From NCBI RefSeq assembly GCF_009709555.1, contig NZ_WJBG01000246.1:33664-97663 (forward strand): a stretch of DNA of 64,000 nt. The letters are read 5' to 3'. How positions within the stretch are numbered: the stretch's first letter is position 1; the number at the start of each line of letters is the position of its first letter. A model generated the notes under the pieces. That model made no database searches and was not told where the DNA came from. It saw nothing but the letters and a program-made list of their open reading frames with translations. This DNA is from Streptomyces blattellae. Lineage in GTDB: Bacteria; Actinomycetota; Actinomycetes; Streptomycetales; Streptomycetaceae. Positions 42,204 through 51,498 of the stretch are shown here, piece by piece. A program made the translations under genes and the position numbers.

Positions 42204-43070
42204 CTACAGCGCCCGGAACAGCCCCTCCTGGACGACGGAGACGAGCAGCCGTCCCTCCATGTCGTAGATGCGCCCGCGGGCAAGGCCCCGTCCGCCCGCC
42301 GCGATCGGCGACTCCTGGTCGTACAGGAACCACTCGTCCGCGCGGAACGGCCGATGGAACCACATGGCGTGGTCCAGCGATGCCATGTCGAAGCTCCGTG
42401 GGCCCCACAGGGGTTCGACCGGGATCCGGACGGCGTCCAGGAGGGTCATGTCGCTGGCGTAGGTCAGCGCGCAGGTGTGCACGAGCGGATCGTCGCCCAG
42501 CGGCCCCACCGCGCGCATCCACACGGCGCTGCGCGGCTCGGCGTCCTTGACCTCCTCGGCGGTCCAGCGCAGCCGGTCCACATAGCGGATGTCGAAGGGC
42601 TGGCGCCGGGCCATGCGCTCCAACTGCTCCGGCAGCGCGCCCAGATGCTCCCGGATCTCCTGCGACACCGTCGGCAGGGACTCCGGGTCCGGGACCTTGC
42701 GAGCCGGTGGCAGCTGGTGTTCGAAGGGACCTTCCTCAGGCATGTGAAAGGAGGCGGTGAGATTGAAGATCGTGCGGCCCTGCTGCACCGCGGTGACCCG
42801 GCGGGTGGTGAACGACCGGCCGTCCCGGACCCGCTCGACCTGGTACACGATCGGCACGCCCGGTCGGCCCGGGCGCAGGAAGTACGCGTGCAGCGAGTGC
42901 ACCGGGCGTTCGCCGTCCGTGGTGCGCCCGGCGGCGACCAGTGCCTGGCCCGCGACCTGGCCACCGAAGACCCGTTGCAGGGACTCCTGCGGGCTGCGGC
43001 CCCGGAAGATGTTGACCTCGATCTGCTCAAGGTCGAGCAGGTCGACGAGTCTCTCGGCCGGATTCGTCAT
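42204..43070 (-). CDS. tesB: acyl-CoA thioesterase II
   Basis: A 288-residue double hot-dog thioesterase: NIFRGRSPQESLQRVFGGQV, AYFLRPGRPGVPIVYQVERV, RVTAVQQGRTIFNLTASFHM, and in the second domain ASLDHAMWFHRPFRADEWFL, YDQESPIAAGGRGLARGRIY. The acidic/Gln/Ser-Thr catalytic set of TesB is present (Asp in SLDHAMWFH, Ser/Thr and Gln further on). AGGAGA precedes the ATG at 43070. Reaction: hydrolysis of fatty acyl-CoA to free acid and CoA. Confidence 0.95.
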   Translation of the reverse strand: MTNPAERLVDLLDLEQIEVNIFRGRSPQESLQRVFGGQVAGQALVAAGRTTDGERPVHSLHAYFLRPGRPGVPIVYQVERVRDGRSFTTRRVTAVQQGRTIFNLTASFHMPEEGPFEHQLPPARKVPDPESLPTVSQEIREHLGALPEQLERMARRQPFDIRYVDRLRWTAEEVKDAEPRSAVWMRAVGPLGDDPLVHTCALTYASDMTLLDAVRIPVEPLWGPRSFDMASLDHAMWFHRPFRADEWFLYDQESPIAAGGRGLARGRIYDMEGRLLVSVVQEGLFRAL

Positions 43071-43089
43071 GGGTGAAATTCTCCTGTGC

Positions 43090-45603
43090 TCACAGCTGGC
43101 CGACGTCGGTGACGCGGACCACCGCACGCCCTTCCGCGTCGGAGGCGGCAAGATCGATCTCCGCGCTGATGCCCCAGTCGTGATCGTCATTCGGGTCGTC
43201 GAAGATCTGGCGCACACGCCACAGGCCGTTCCGCGGCTCCTCCTCGATGACCAGCAGTTTGGGGCCGCGGGCGTCGGGACCGGTGCCGAGGTCGTCGTAC
43301 TCGTCCCAGTACTTGTCCATCGCCTCGCCCCAGGCGTCCGCGTCCCAGCCGGACTCGGCGTCCATCTCGCCCAGCTCCTCGACCTGGTCGAGGGCGGCCA
43401 GCTCGACGCGGCGGAACAGGGCGTTGCGGACCAGGACCCGGAAGGCGCGCGCGTTCGCCGTCACCGGCTTGACCTCGTCGGCCTTCTCCTGGGCCTCCTC
43501 GGCGGTCATCTCCTCCGGGTTGGCGAGTTGCTCCCACTCGTCCAGCAGGCTGGAGTCGACCTGGCGCACCATTTCGCCGAGCCACTCGATCAGGTCCTGA
43601 AGGTCCTCGGACTTGAGGTCGTCGGGGATGTTGTGGTCGAGCGCCTTGTAGGCGCCGGCGAGGTAGCGCAGGACGATGCCCTCGGTGCGGGCCAGCTCGT
43701 AGAAGGAGACCAATTCCGTGAAGGACAGGGCCCGTTCGTACATGTCGCGGATGACGGACTTCGGCGACAGCGGGTGGTCGCCCACCCAGGGGTGGCTCTT
43801 GCGGTAGGTGTTGTAGGCGTGGAAGAGCAGCTCTTCCAGGGGCTTCGGGTACGAGATGTCCTGGAGCCGCTCCATCCGCTCCTCGTACTCGACGCCGTCC
43901 GCCTTCATCGCGGCCACGGCCTCGCCGCGCGCCTTGTTCTGCTGGGCGGCGAGGATCTGCCGCGGGTCGTCCAGAGTCGACTCGACGACCGACACCATGT
44001 CCAGGGCGTACGACGGCGATTCGGGGTCCAGCAGCTCGAACGCGGCCAGGGCGAACGTGGACAGCGGCTGGTTGAGCGCAAAGTCCTGCTGGAGATCGAC
44101 GGTGAGGCGCACGATGCGGCCCGAGGCATCAGGCTCGTCGAGCTTCTCGACGATGCCGCCGTCCAGCAGCGAACGGTAGATGGCGATCGCCCGCCGGATG
44201 TGCCTGAGCTGCTGCTTGCGCGGCTCGTGGTTGTCCTCCAGGAGGTGCCGCATCGCCTCGAAGGCATTGCCGGGGCGAGCGATCACCGACAGCAGCATCG
44301 TGTGTGTCACACGGAAACGCGAGGCCAGCGGCTCCGGATCGGAGGCGATGAGCTTCTCGAAGGTGTTCTCCGTCCACCCGACGAAACCCTCGGGCGCCTT
44401 CTTGCGGACCACCTTGCGGCGCTTCTTCGGGTCGTCACCCGCTTTGGACAGCGCCTTCTCGTTCTCGATGACGTGCTCGGGTGCCTGCGCCACGACGAAA
44501 CCCGCCGTGTCGAAGCCCGCGCGCCCGGCCCGCCCCGCGATCTGGTGGAACTCACGGGCGCGCAGCGTGCGCACGCGGTTGCCGTCGTACTTGGTGAGCG
44601 CCGTGAACAGCACCGTGCGGATGGGGACGTTGACGCCCACGCCGAGCGTGTCCGTGCCGCAGATGACCTTCAGCAGACCGGCCTGGGCGAGCTTCTCCAC
44701 CAGGCGCCGGTACTTGGGCAGCATGCCGGCGTGATGGACACCGATGCCGTGCCGGACGTAGCGGGAGAGGTTGCGGCCGAACTTGGTGGTGAAGCGGAAG
44801 TTTCCGATCAGTTCGGCGATCTGGTCCTTCTCCTCGCGCGAGCACATGTTGATGCTCATCAGCGCCTGCGCCCGCTCCACGGCCTGGGCCTGGGTGAAGT
44901 GCACGATGTAGACCGGCGCCTGCTTGGTGTCCAGCAGTTCGGTCAGTGTCTCCGTGAGCGGGGTGAGGCGGTACTCGTAGGAGAGGGGGACGGGGCGGGT
45001 CGCCGAGCGGACCACGGCGGTCGGGCGGCCGGTGCGCCGGGTGAGGTCCTTCTCGAACATCGAGACGTCGCCGAGCGTGGCCGACATCAGGACGAACTGC
45101 GCCTGCGGCAGTTCGAGGATCGGGATCTGCCAGGCCCAGCCCCGGTCGCCCTCCGCGTAGAAGTGGAACTCGTCCATCACGACCTGGCCGACGTCGGCCT
45201 GCTTGCCGTCGCGCAGGGCGATCGACGCGAGCACCTCGGCGGTGCAGCAGATCACGGGGGCGTCGGCATTGACGGACGCGTCGCCGGTGAGCATGCCGAC
45301 GTTCTCGGTGCCGAAGAGCTTGCACAGCTCGAAGAACTTCTCCGAGACGAGCGCCTTGATCGGGGCGGTGTAGAAAGTGACCTCGTCACGGGCGAGTGCC
45401 GCGAAGTGCGCACCCGCCGCGATCATGCTCTTGCCGGAGCCGGTGGGCGTCGACACGATCACGTTCGCACCGGAGACCACCTCGATCAGCGCCTCCTCCT
45501 GGTGGGGGTAGAGGGTGAGGCCGCGCTCCTGGGCCCACGACTCGAAGGCCTCGTAGAGAGCGTCGGGGTCGGCGGTCTGCGGCAGCTGATCGATGAGGGT
45601 CAC
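43090..45603 (-). CDS. Ski2-like DEAD/DEAH box RNA helicase
   Basis: An 837-residue superfamily 2 helicase with a C-terminal DUF3516 region. Motif I is VIVSTPTGSGKSMIAAGAH near residue 50, motif II VVMDEFHFYAEGDRGW near 140, motif III LMSATLGDVSMF, motif IV-V ICGTDTLGVGVNVPIRTVLF and motif VI FHQIAGRAGRAGFDTAGFV. The C-terminal half is specific to actinobacterial helicases of this type. Expected role: ATP-dependent unwinding of RNA in decay or ribosome assembly. It lies 19 bp upstream of tesB on the same strand, so read-through is likely. Confidence 0.95.
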   Translation of the reverse strand: MTLIDQLPQTADPDALYEAFESWAQERGLTLYPHQEEALIEVVSGANVIVSTPTGSGKSMIAAGAHFAALARDEVTFYTAPIKALVSEKFFELCKLFGTENVGMLTGDASVNADAPVICCTAEVLASIALRDGKQADVGQVVMDEFHFYAEGDRGWAWQIPILELPQAQFVLMSATLGDVSMFEKDLTRRTGRPTAVVRSATRPVPLSYEYRLTPLTETLTELLDTKQAPVYIVHFTQAQAVERAQALMSINMCSREEKDQIAELIGNFRFTTKFGRNLSRYVRHGIGVHHAGMLPKYRRLVEKLAQAGLLKVICGTDTLGVGVNVPIRTVLFTALTKYDGNRVRTLRAREFHQIAGRAGRAGFDTAGFVVAQAPEHVIENEKALSKAGDDPKKRRKVVRKKAPEGFVGWTENTFEKLIASDPEPLASRFRVTHTMLLSVIARPGNAFEAMRHLLEDNHEPRKQQLRHIRRAIAIYRSLLDGGIVEKLDEPDASGRIVRLTVDLQQDFALNQPLSTFALAAFELLDPESPSYALDMVSVVESTLDDPRQILAAQQNKARGEAVAAMKADGVEYEERMERLQDISYPKPLEELLFHAYNTYRKSHPWVGDHPLSPKSVIRDMYERALSFTELVSFYELARTEGIVLRYLAGAYKALDHNIPDDLKSEDLQDLIEWLGEMVRQVDSSLLDEWEQLANPEEMTAEEAQEKADEVKPVTANARAFRVLVRNALFRRVELAALDQVEELGEMDAESGWDADAWGEAMDKYWDEYDDLGTGPDARGPKLLVIEEEPRNGLWRVRQIFDDPNDDHDWGISAEIDLAASDAEGRAVVRVTDVGQL

Positions 45604-45748
45604 GCACCCATCTTGCCCGCCCTCCTGCCCGATGGGGGAATCGGATGCAGGCCAGAAGATCGCGAACGCTACGCTGTCTCGCCGACGGAGCGTCAGCGCG
45701 CCCGGTCAACTGGACAGCGGTATACGAGGAATGGGGCGGGTAACGGCG

Positions 45749-46543
45749 ATGATGGGACCAGCGCACTCACTGTCGGGAGCCGCGGCCTGGCTCGGCGTCG
45801 GAGCGGCCGCGGCCGCGACTGGGCACACGATGCCGTGGCCGGTGCTTCTGGTGGGCGCCCTGATCTGTGCCGGTGCCGCGCTCGCCCCGGACCTCGATCA
45901 CAAGTCGGCCACCATCTCGCGGGCCTTCGGACCGCTCTCGCGCGGGCTGTGCGAGATCGTCGACAAGCTGTCGTACGCCGTCTACAAGGCGACGAAGAAG
46001 CAGGGCGACCCGCGCCGCTCCGGCGGGCACCGAACGCTCACGCACACCTGGCTGTGGGCGGTCCTGATCGGCGCGGGTGCCTCGGTCCTGGCGATCACCG
46101 GGGGGCGCTGGGCGGTGCTGGGAATTCTGTTCGCGCACATAGTCCTGGCCATCGAGGGCCTGCTGTGGCGGGCGACGCGGGGATCCAGCGCCGATGTCCT
46201 GGTGTGGCTGCTGGCGGCTACCAGCGCGTGGATCCTCGCGGGCGTCCTGGACGAGCCGGGCAACGGCGCCGGCTGGCTGTTCACGGAGCCCGGCCAGGAG
46301 TACCTGTGGCTGGGCCTGCCGATCCTGCTGGGGGCGCTGGTGCACGACATCGGGGACGCACTGACGGTCTCCGGCTGCCCGATACTCTGGCCGATACCGG
46401 TGGGCCGCAAGCGCTGGTACCCCATCGGCCCGCCGAAGGCCATGCGGTTCCGTGCGGGCAGCTGGGTCGAGCTGAGGGTGCTGATGCCGGCCTTCATGCT
46501 GCTCGGGGGCGTGGGCTGCGCGGCGGCGCTCAACGTCATCTGA
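45749..46543 (+). CDS. YdjM-type membrane-bound metal-dependent hydrolase
   Basis: A 264-residue membrane protein. The YdjM-like motif starts GPAHSLSGAAAWLGVGAAAA, continues APDLDHKSATISRAFGPLSR, and HRTLTHTWLWAVLIGAGA; the His and Asp residues in PAHS, DLDHKS, HRTLTH and LVHDIGDALT are the probable metal ligands. About six hydrophobic segments follow. Two ATGs (45749, 45752) are adjacent. It is divergent from the helicase gene. Relatives are linked to LexA-regulated membrane hydrolases; the substrate is unknown. Confidence 0.9.
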   Translation: MMGPAHSLSGAAAWLGVGAAAAATGHTMPWPVLLVGALICAGAALAPDLDHKSATISRAFGPLSRGLCEIVDKLSYAVYKATKKQGDPRRSGGHRTLTHTWLWAVLIGAGASVLAITGGRWAVLGILFAHIVLAIEGLLWRATRGSSADVLVWLLAATSAWILAGVLDEPGNGAGWLFTEPGQEYLWLGLPILLGALVHDIGDALTVSGCPILWPIPVGRKRWYPIGPPKAMRFRAGSWVELRVLMPAFMLLGGVGCAAALNVI

Positions 46544-46605
46544 GCCCATCGGCACCAGGCTGGGGCACCGGGTTGCCGGCGGCCCAGCCCACCCGCCCCG
46601 TGCTG

Positions 46606-46863
46606 TCAGCCGCTCTGCCCGGTGCTGCCGTACCGCTTCTCGAACCGGGCGACGCGGCCCTCGGTGTCCACGGTCCGTGCCTTGCCGGTGTAGAAGGGGT
46701 GGCTCTCGGAGGAGATCTCCACGTCCACGACCGGGTAGGTCTCGCCGTCGTCCCACTCGATGCTCTGCTCGCTCGTGGCGGTGGACCGGGTCAGGAAGGC
46801 GTAGCCGGCGGCGCGGTCACGGAAGACGACCGGGTGGTAGTCGGGGTGCTGGTCCTGCTGCAT
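46606..46863 (-). CDS. rpmE2: 50S ribosomal protein L31 type B (zinc-independent)
   Basis: An 85-residue L31 of the C-minus class: HPDYHPVVFRDRAAGYAFLT, SSESHPFYTGKARTVDTEGR and VARFEKRYG. The CxxC zinc pair of L31A is absent. In Streptomyces the zinc-free paralogue is usually derepressed by Zur under zinc lack, but no AT-rich Zur box is visible here, and only 48 bp separate it from the gene upstream on the same strand, so it may instead be co-transcribed. Confidence 0.96.
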   Translation of the reverse strand: MQQDQHPDYHPVVFRDRAAGYAFLTRSTATSEQSIEWDDGETYPVVDVEISSESHPFYTGKARTVDTEGRVARFEKRYGSTGQSG

Positions 46864-46911
46864 GGCGGCTCCTTGTACGGCGCCGGGATCGTCGGCGCGG
46901 GGGACGACAGG

Positions 46912-47382
46912 TCAGCCGGAGAGGGTCTCCTCGTCGACGATGTGCATCGCGGCCTCCTCGGCCGAGGCCGCGGCGCCGTCGATGCCGACGTCCGTGGCGA
47001 CCATGGCGCTCTCCTCGTCCTCGTGCGCCCCTTCGTCGGGGGCGACGAGACGGCCGGAGCGGACAGCGCCGACCTCGTTGTCCCAGAGTTCCCCATCGGT
47101 TCCTTGGCTGTCGCCGATACCGTCCCCGTCGGGCGCGGTGAGATCCGGCAACTCCTCGGCGAGCCGTTGGTCCAGCGTCTCGCCGCGCCGGCGCTCGGCG
47201 GCCGTCACGTCGGAGCGCTCCACCGCCCACGGTCTCTCCGGAGGGGACCAGCCCCGGTCGAGGGGGTCGTCGACACCGTCGTCGACCAGGGTGTCCTCCG
47301 CGTCCAGCAACCCCGCGTCGTCCTGGACCTCGGATCCGTCGGGCTGGTAGACGTCGTCTCCCCATCCGTCGACGCTGTTCAC
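46912..47382 (-). CDS. DUF5709 protein
   Basis: A 156-residue acidic protein (GWGDDVYQPDGSEVQDDAGL, LDAEDTLVDDGVDDPLDRGW, SPPERPWAVERSDVTAAERR, ETLDQRLAEELPD) that matches DUF5709, widespread in Streptomyces. The GTG start at 47382 has GGAGGT just upstream. It is rich in Asp and Glu and probably unstructured in parts. Function unknown. Confidence 0.9.
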   Translation of the reverse strand: MNSVDGWGDDVYQPDGSEVQDDAGLLDAEDTLVDDGVDDPLDRGWSPPERPWAVERSDVTAAERRRGETLDQRLAEELPDLTAPDGDGIGDSQGTDGELWDNEVGAVRSGRLVAPDEGAHEDEESAMVATDVGIDGAAASAEEAAMHIVDEETLSG

Positions 47383-47705
47383 GGGTACCTCCAGGTGATG
47401 GGGACGGGCCCGTTCCGACCGCGGTCGGTGGCGGGCGGCCGGGGCACGGGGCGCGGCCGCACTCGATCGGAACCGAGCGGTTCCCGGACGCACTCCGCGA
47501 GCCGGTACCGATATCCAGCCTTCCACCCCCTTTCGGGCCCGCGCAACGGCACAGGTGAGAGAGGGCAGGTTCGGCAGGGCCAGGCTTGGGCGCGACGCCG
47601 TCCGGGCTGCCGGAATCGGCTTGGACGCCACGCAGCCCGGCCCGCCGCCGGATCGGTCTGCACGCCACCCCGCCCGACCCTCCTGATCGGCCCGTACGTC
47701 ACTGG

Positions 47706-47825
47706 GCCTCGGCCGAGCACCCTGGGATCCGCTCGGCCGAGCATCCCGGGATCCGCCTCCGTCGAGCCCCCCGGTATCCCCCTCGGCCGAACACCCCGGC
47801 ATCCACCCCCGCCGAGCACCCGGGA
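47706..47825. repeat. 24-25-bp degenerate tandem repeat (about 5 copies)
   Basis: Units such as GCTCGGCCGAGCATCCCGGG plus ATCC run from 47706 to 47825, starting 16 bases beyond the 3' end of the anti-sigma gene. The 47383-47705 stretch shows no gene; a GGAACC-GAGC-GGTTCC hairpin lies at 47469-47484. Confidence 0.88.
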
Positions 47826-47840
47826 GGGGACAGCCAGGGC

Positions 47841-48488
47841 TCAGTCGTCCAGATCAGCCGACGACCAGACGCGGTCGTCGTCGGTGACGAGTTCGACCCG
47901 ATCGACGGCCGCCGCGTCCCCGTACGCGATCCAGGTGGCCCGGCCGGAGGACGGCATCCACCACTCGCCGGCGTCGCGGGTGGAGCCGTCGGTGAGGAGG
48001 AATCGGCATGTGTAGTGGGTGCCGGGAGGGCCGTCCGTGATCTGCATGACGACCACGCGCTCGGCACCGAGGCGGCTCGGCTCCACAGTGCCGACCGCGC
48101 TCCCGGCACCGGTGACCAGCAGGGCTCCGCGGTCGCTCGCGGCCACCTGGGCAGGCCCCGGGTCGCGGTCGAGCAGCGTCGTGCCCGCCGCGCCCAGGCA
48201 GAGACCGGCAGCGGCGGCAGCGGCGACCAGCAACGGCACTCGATAGGAGCGGCGGGCGGCGGTCCGGGGGCGCAGGTCCAGACGGTCGAGGACTTGGGCG
48301 TCGAACCCGGACGGGGCCGCGACCGCGGGCGCCGCGGGCAGCACGGAGTCGACGGCCGCCGAGACGTCGTCGTACGCCGCACGGCAGGTCGGGCAGGTGG
48401 TGAGGTGGCGCAGGAGCTGCGCCTGCTCGCCGGGGAGCGTGCCGAGGGCCAGAGCGATGAGCTCGTCCTCGTCAGGGTGTGGTGCCAT
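47841..48488 (-). CDS. anti-sigma factor with zinc-binding N-terminus
   Basis: A 215-residue RskA-like protein. The N-terminal anti-sigma domain carries His28-x3-Cys32-x2-Cys35 (LLRHLTTCPTCRAAYD), a linker leads to one transmembrane helix (VPLLVAAAAAAGLCLGAAGT, about 84-104), and a C-terminal extracytoplasmic beta domain follows (VVVMQITDGPPGTHYTCRFL). It overlaps the sigma gene by 17 bp. Role: holds the cognate sigma factor at the membrane until a redox or envelope signal. Confidence 0.93.
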   Translation of the reverse strand: MAPHPDEDELIALALGTLPGEQAQLLRHLTTCPTCRAAYDDVSAAVDSVLPAAPAVAAPSGFDAQVLDRLDLRPRTAARRSYRVPLLVAAAAAAGLCLGAAGTTLLDRDPGPAQVAASDRGALLVTGAGSAVGTVEPSRLGAERVVVMQITDGPPGTHYTCRFLLTDGSTRDAGEWWMPSSGRATWIAYGDAAAVDRVELVTDDDRVWSSADLDD

Positions 48489-49074
48489 CGGGGCTTCCCT
48501 CCTTCAGCGAGTCGCGCAGCCTCCTCAGACCGGTGCGGATGCGGGTCTTGGCGGTGCCGAGCGGGATGTCCTCGTGCCGGGCCACTTCGGCGGCCGTACA
48601 GCCGCCGAGCACGGCGAGTGCCACCGCGCGGGCCTGCTCGACCGGCAGGGAGCGCAGGCGCCGTACGGCGCGCTCGCCCTCCAGCGCGGCCAGCGCAGGC
48701 CGTGCCGTGCCGTCGGCCTCGGCGTCGTCCCGGAGAGTCACGGCGAGCAGCCGCTCCAGGGTGTCGGCCAGGACGGGGGTGGAGCGGCGGGCCCGGACCG
48801 CGTCGATGGCGGCGTTGCGCGTGATGGTGAGCAGCCAGGTGAGGGCCGACGCACGCCGGGCGTCGTAGTCGCCGGCCGCGCGCCAGGCCCGTACGAACAC
48901 CTCCTGGCTCACGTCCTCGGCCAGGCCGGGATCACGGGTCACCGACAGTGCGAGGCCGTACACCGCGTCCTGGAAGCGGCGGACGAAGGCGACCGCCGCC
49001 TGCTCGTCACCGAGCGCGAAGCCGGCGACGAGTGAGGCGTCGTCGACCCGGTCGGCACGCGGGAACAGCTCCAC
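48472..49074 (-). CDS. ECF sigma factor
   Basis: A 200-residue sigma-70-family ECF factor. Region 2 runs QAAVAFVRRFQDAVYGLALS to EDVSQEVFVRAWRAAGDYDA and SALTWLLTITRNAAIDAVRA. Region 4 is in LRSLPVEQARAVALAVLGGC, TAAEVARHEDIPLGTAKTRI, RTGLRRLRDSL. Start MELFPRADRVDDASL at 49074. Paired with the overlapping anti-sigma gene. The divergent gene encodes a lipoprotein that could be a target. Confidence 0.94.
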   Translation of the reverse strand: MELFPRADRVDDASLVAGFALGDEQAAVAFVRRFQDAVYGLALSVTRDPGLAEDVSQEVFVRAWRAAGDYDARRASALTWLLTITRNAAIDAVRARRSTPVLADTLERLLAVTLRDDAEADGTARPALAALEGERAVRRLRSLPVEQARAVALAVLGGCTAAEVARHEDIPLGTAKTRIRTGLRRLRDSLKEGSPDGTTP

Positions 49075-49190
49075 ACCCTCTATCTACGCATGTGCGCGCC
49101 GAAGGGATTGCGCCCCATGCCGACTCGGGCGTCCGCAATCCCCCCGCGCCCCTCGCCCGTACAACCACCGTCAGAAGGGACGGAGAGATC

Positions 49191-49697
49191 ATGAGGCGAA
49201 GCAGGATCACCGTCGCCGGGTTCGCGCTGGCGGCGGCACTGGCGCTGGCCGGCTGCGGAGGGGGAGGCGGCGGGGACGGCGGCGGCGCGTCCGCGGCCAG
49301 GGACGCCTCCACCGTCAGGACGAGCGACTCGCCGTTGGGTGACATCCTCGTCGACGGCGGCGGGCGCACGCTGTACCTCTTCACCGAGGACGGCGAGAAC
49401 ACCAACTCGATGGAGTGCGACGCGGCTTGCCTGGAGCTGTGGCCGCCCATGGAAGGCAAGCCGGAGGCGGGCGCCGGCGCCGACGCCGGTCTCATCGGCA
49501 CCACGAAGGGCGACGGCGAGGCGCAGGCGACGTACGCCGGGCATCCGCTGTACTACTACGCCCCGGACCGCAACGAGGGTGATCTGAAGGGCCAGGGCAT
49601 CGACGGGGTCTGGTACGTGCTCGACGCCGAGGGCAGAGCCGTCACCGATGCCGTCCCGTCGCCGGATGACGACGGCACCGGCGGTTACGGGTACTGA
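49191..49697 (+). CDS. secreted lipoprotein with tandem DUF (PF03640-type) repeats
   Basis: A 168-residue lipoprotein. The signal peptide ends in LALAGCGGG with the lipid-attached Cys at position 22. Two repeat units of the secreted repeat family follow: SPLGDILVDGGGRTLYLFTE with CDAACLELWPPM, and ATYAGHPLYYYAPDRNEGDL with GIDGVWYVLDAEG. GGACGGAGAG precedes the ATG. It is divergent from the ECF sigma operon and could be under its control. Function unknown. Confidence 0.92.
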   Translation: MRRSRITVAGFALAAALALAGCGGGGGGDGGGASAARDASTVRTSDSPLGDILVDGGGRTLYLFTEDGENTNSMECDAACLELWPPMEGKPEAGAGADAGLIGTTKGDGEAQATYAGHPLYYYAPDRNEGDLKGQGIDGVWYVLDAEGRAVTDAVPSPDDDGTGGYGY

Positions 49698-49716
49698 ACC
49701 GAGTGGACCTGGTGGC

Positions 49717-51498
49717 TCACCCGTGCCATGACCGCCACAGTGCCGCGTACGCCCCCTCCGCCGCGACCAGTTCGTCATGGCTGCCCAGCTCGCTGATCCG
49801 GCCGTTCTCGACGACGGCGATGACGTCGGCGTCGTGGGCGGTGTGCAGCCGGTGGGCGATGGCGACGACGGTGCGGCCGTCGAGGACCCGGCCCAGGGAC
49901 CGTTCCAGATGGCGTGCCGCACGTGGGTCGAGCAGGGAGGTGGCCTCGTCGAGGACGAGTGTGTGCGGGTCGGCCAGCACCAGGCGGGCCAGCGCGATCT
50001 GCTGGGCCTGGGCCGGCGTGAGCGCCGCTCCGCCCGAGCCCACCTCGGTGTCCAGGCCGTCGTCGAGCCCTCGCGCCCAGCCGTCCGCGTCGACCGCGCC
50101 CAGCGCTGCCCACAGCTCGGCGTCTTCGGCGTCCGTCCTGGCGAGCAGGAGGTTGTCCCGCAGGGAGCCGACGAACACGTGGTGCTCCTGGTTGACCAGT
50201 GCCACATGGGAGCGGACCGCCTCGGCGGGCATCCGGGACAGTTCGGCGCCGCCGAGGGTGATGTGGCCGTCCCGGGGCGCGTAGATGCCGGCGAGCAGCC
50301 TGCCCAAGGTGGACTTGCCCGCGCCCGACGGGCCGACCAGAGCCAGCCGGGTGCCGGGGGCGACGTCGAGGGAGACCTTCCGCAGGACGTCCACGCCTTC
50401 GAGGTAGCCGAAGTGGACCCGGTCCGCCCGCACGTCGCGCCCGTCGGGTGACACCTCTGCGTCACCGGCGTCCGGTTCGATCTCCCGGACCCCGACCAGC
50501 CGGGCCAGCGACACCTCGGCCACCTGCAGCTCGTCGTACCAGCGCAGGATCAGCCCCACCGGGTCGACCAGCATCTGCGCGATCAGCGCACCCGTCGTCA
50601 GCTGGCCGACGTCGAGCCAGCCCCGCAGTACGAACACGCCGCCCACCATCAGGACGGAGCTGAGCACCATCACATGGGTGACGCCGATGACCGGGAACAG
50701 CACCGAGCGCAGCCACAGTGTGTAGCGCTCCCAGGCCGTCCACTCCTTGATCCTCCGGTCCGACAGCTCGATACGGCGGTCACCGAGGCGGTGGGCTTCG
50801 ACGGTGCGCCCGGCGTCCACGGTCTCGGCGAGCGCGGCGGCCACGGACGCGTACCCGGCGGCCTCCGACCGGTAGGCGGAGGGCGCCCGCTTGAAGTACC
50901 AGCGGCAGCCGACCACCAGCAGCGGCACGGCGAGCAGGACCGCGGCGGCGAGCGGCGGGGCCGTGACGACGAGTCCGCCGAGCAGCAGCGCCGCCCACAC
51001 GACGCCGATCGCCAGCTGCGGTACGGCCTCACGCATCGCGTTGGCCAGCCGGTCGATGTCCGTCGTGATCCGGGACAGCAGGTCGCCGGTCCCCGCACGT
51101 TCCAGGACGCCCGGCGGCAGCCCGACCGACCGCACGAGGAAGTCCTCGCGCAGATCGGCCAGCATCCGCTCCCCGAGCATCGCGCCCCGCAGCCGAACCT
51201 GTCGTACGAACACGGCCTGGACGACGAGCGCGACCATGAACAGCGAGACGGTGAGCTCCAGATGAAGCTCGCGCGCCTCCTCCGACACCCGCTCCACGAG
51301 CCCGCCCAGCAGATACGGGCCCGCCATCGAGGCGATCACGGCGACCGTGTTGACGCCGATGAGGAGCAGGAAGGCACGGCGGTGCCGGCGGAAGAGTTCG
51401 GCCACATAGGCGCGGACGGTCGCGGTGGCGCCGACGGGCAGGGTGTTCGCCGTCGTCGGTGCCGCCGGGTCGTAGGCCGGTGGCGCCACGCCGATCAT
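49717..51498 (-). CDS. ABC exporter subunit with consensus Walker A but degenerate signature
   Basis: A 593-residue half-transporter: six-helix ABC membrane domain (about 30-330) then an ATPase domain. Walker A is LVGPSGAGKSTLGRLLAG (about 385), Walker B LVLDEATSLLD, and the H loop is IAHRLHTAHDADV. The ABC signature LSGGQ is replaced by LTPAQAQQIALARL. Its ATG overlaps the stop of the upstream half-transporter. Heterodimeric exporters often have one degenerate site; the matching defect is in the partner (Walker A without Lys). Confidence 0.95.
   Translation of the reverse strand: MIGVAPPAYDPAAPTTANTLPVGATATVRAYVAELFRRHRRAFLLLIGVNTVAVIASMAGPYLLGGLVERVSEEARELHLELTVSLFMVALVVQAVFVRQVRLRGAMLGERMLADLREDFLVRSVGLPPGVLERAGTGDLLSRITTDIDRLANAMREAVPQLAIGVVWAALLLGGLVVTAPPLAAAVLLAVPLLVVGCRWYFKRAPSAYRSEAAGYASVAAALAETVDAGRTVEAHRLGDRRIELSDRRIKEWTAWERYTLWLRSVLFPVIGVTHVMVLSSVLMVGGVFVLRGWLDVGQLTTGALIAQMLVDPVGLILRWYDELQVAEVSLARLVGVREIEPDAGDAEVSPDGRDVRADRVHFGYLEGVDVLRKVSLDVAPGTRLALVGPSGAGKSTLGRLLAGIYAPRDGHITLGGAELSRMPAEAVRSHVALVNQEHHVFVGSLRDNLLLARTDAEDAELWAALGAVDADGWARGLDDGLDTEVGSGGAALTPAQAQQIALARLVLADPHTLVLDEATSLLDPRAARHLERSLGRVLDGRTVVAIAHRLHTAHDADVIAVVENGRISELGSHDELVAAEGAYAALWRSWHG

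Noticed and set aside
42757..48015. Very long open frame on the plus strand (over 1,700 codons)
   Set aside because: It runs antisense to the thioesterase, helicase and other leftward genes and shows low-complexity Arg/Ala/Pro shadow sequence; it exists because of GC-rich codon structure.
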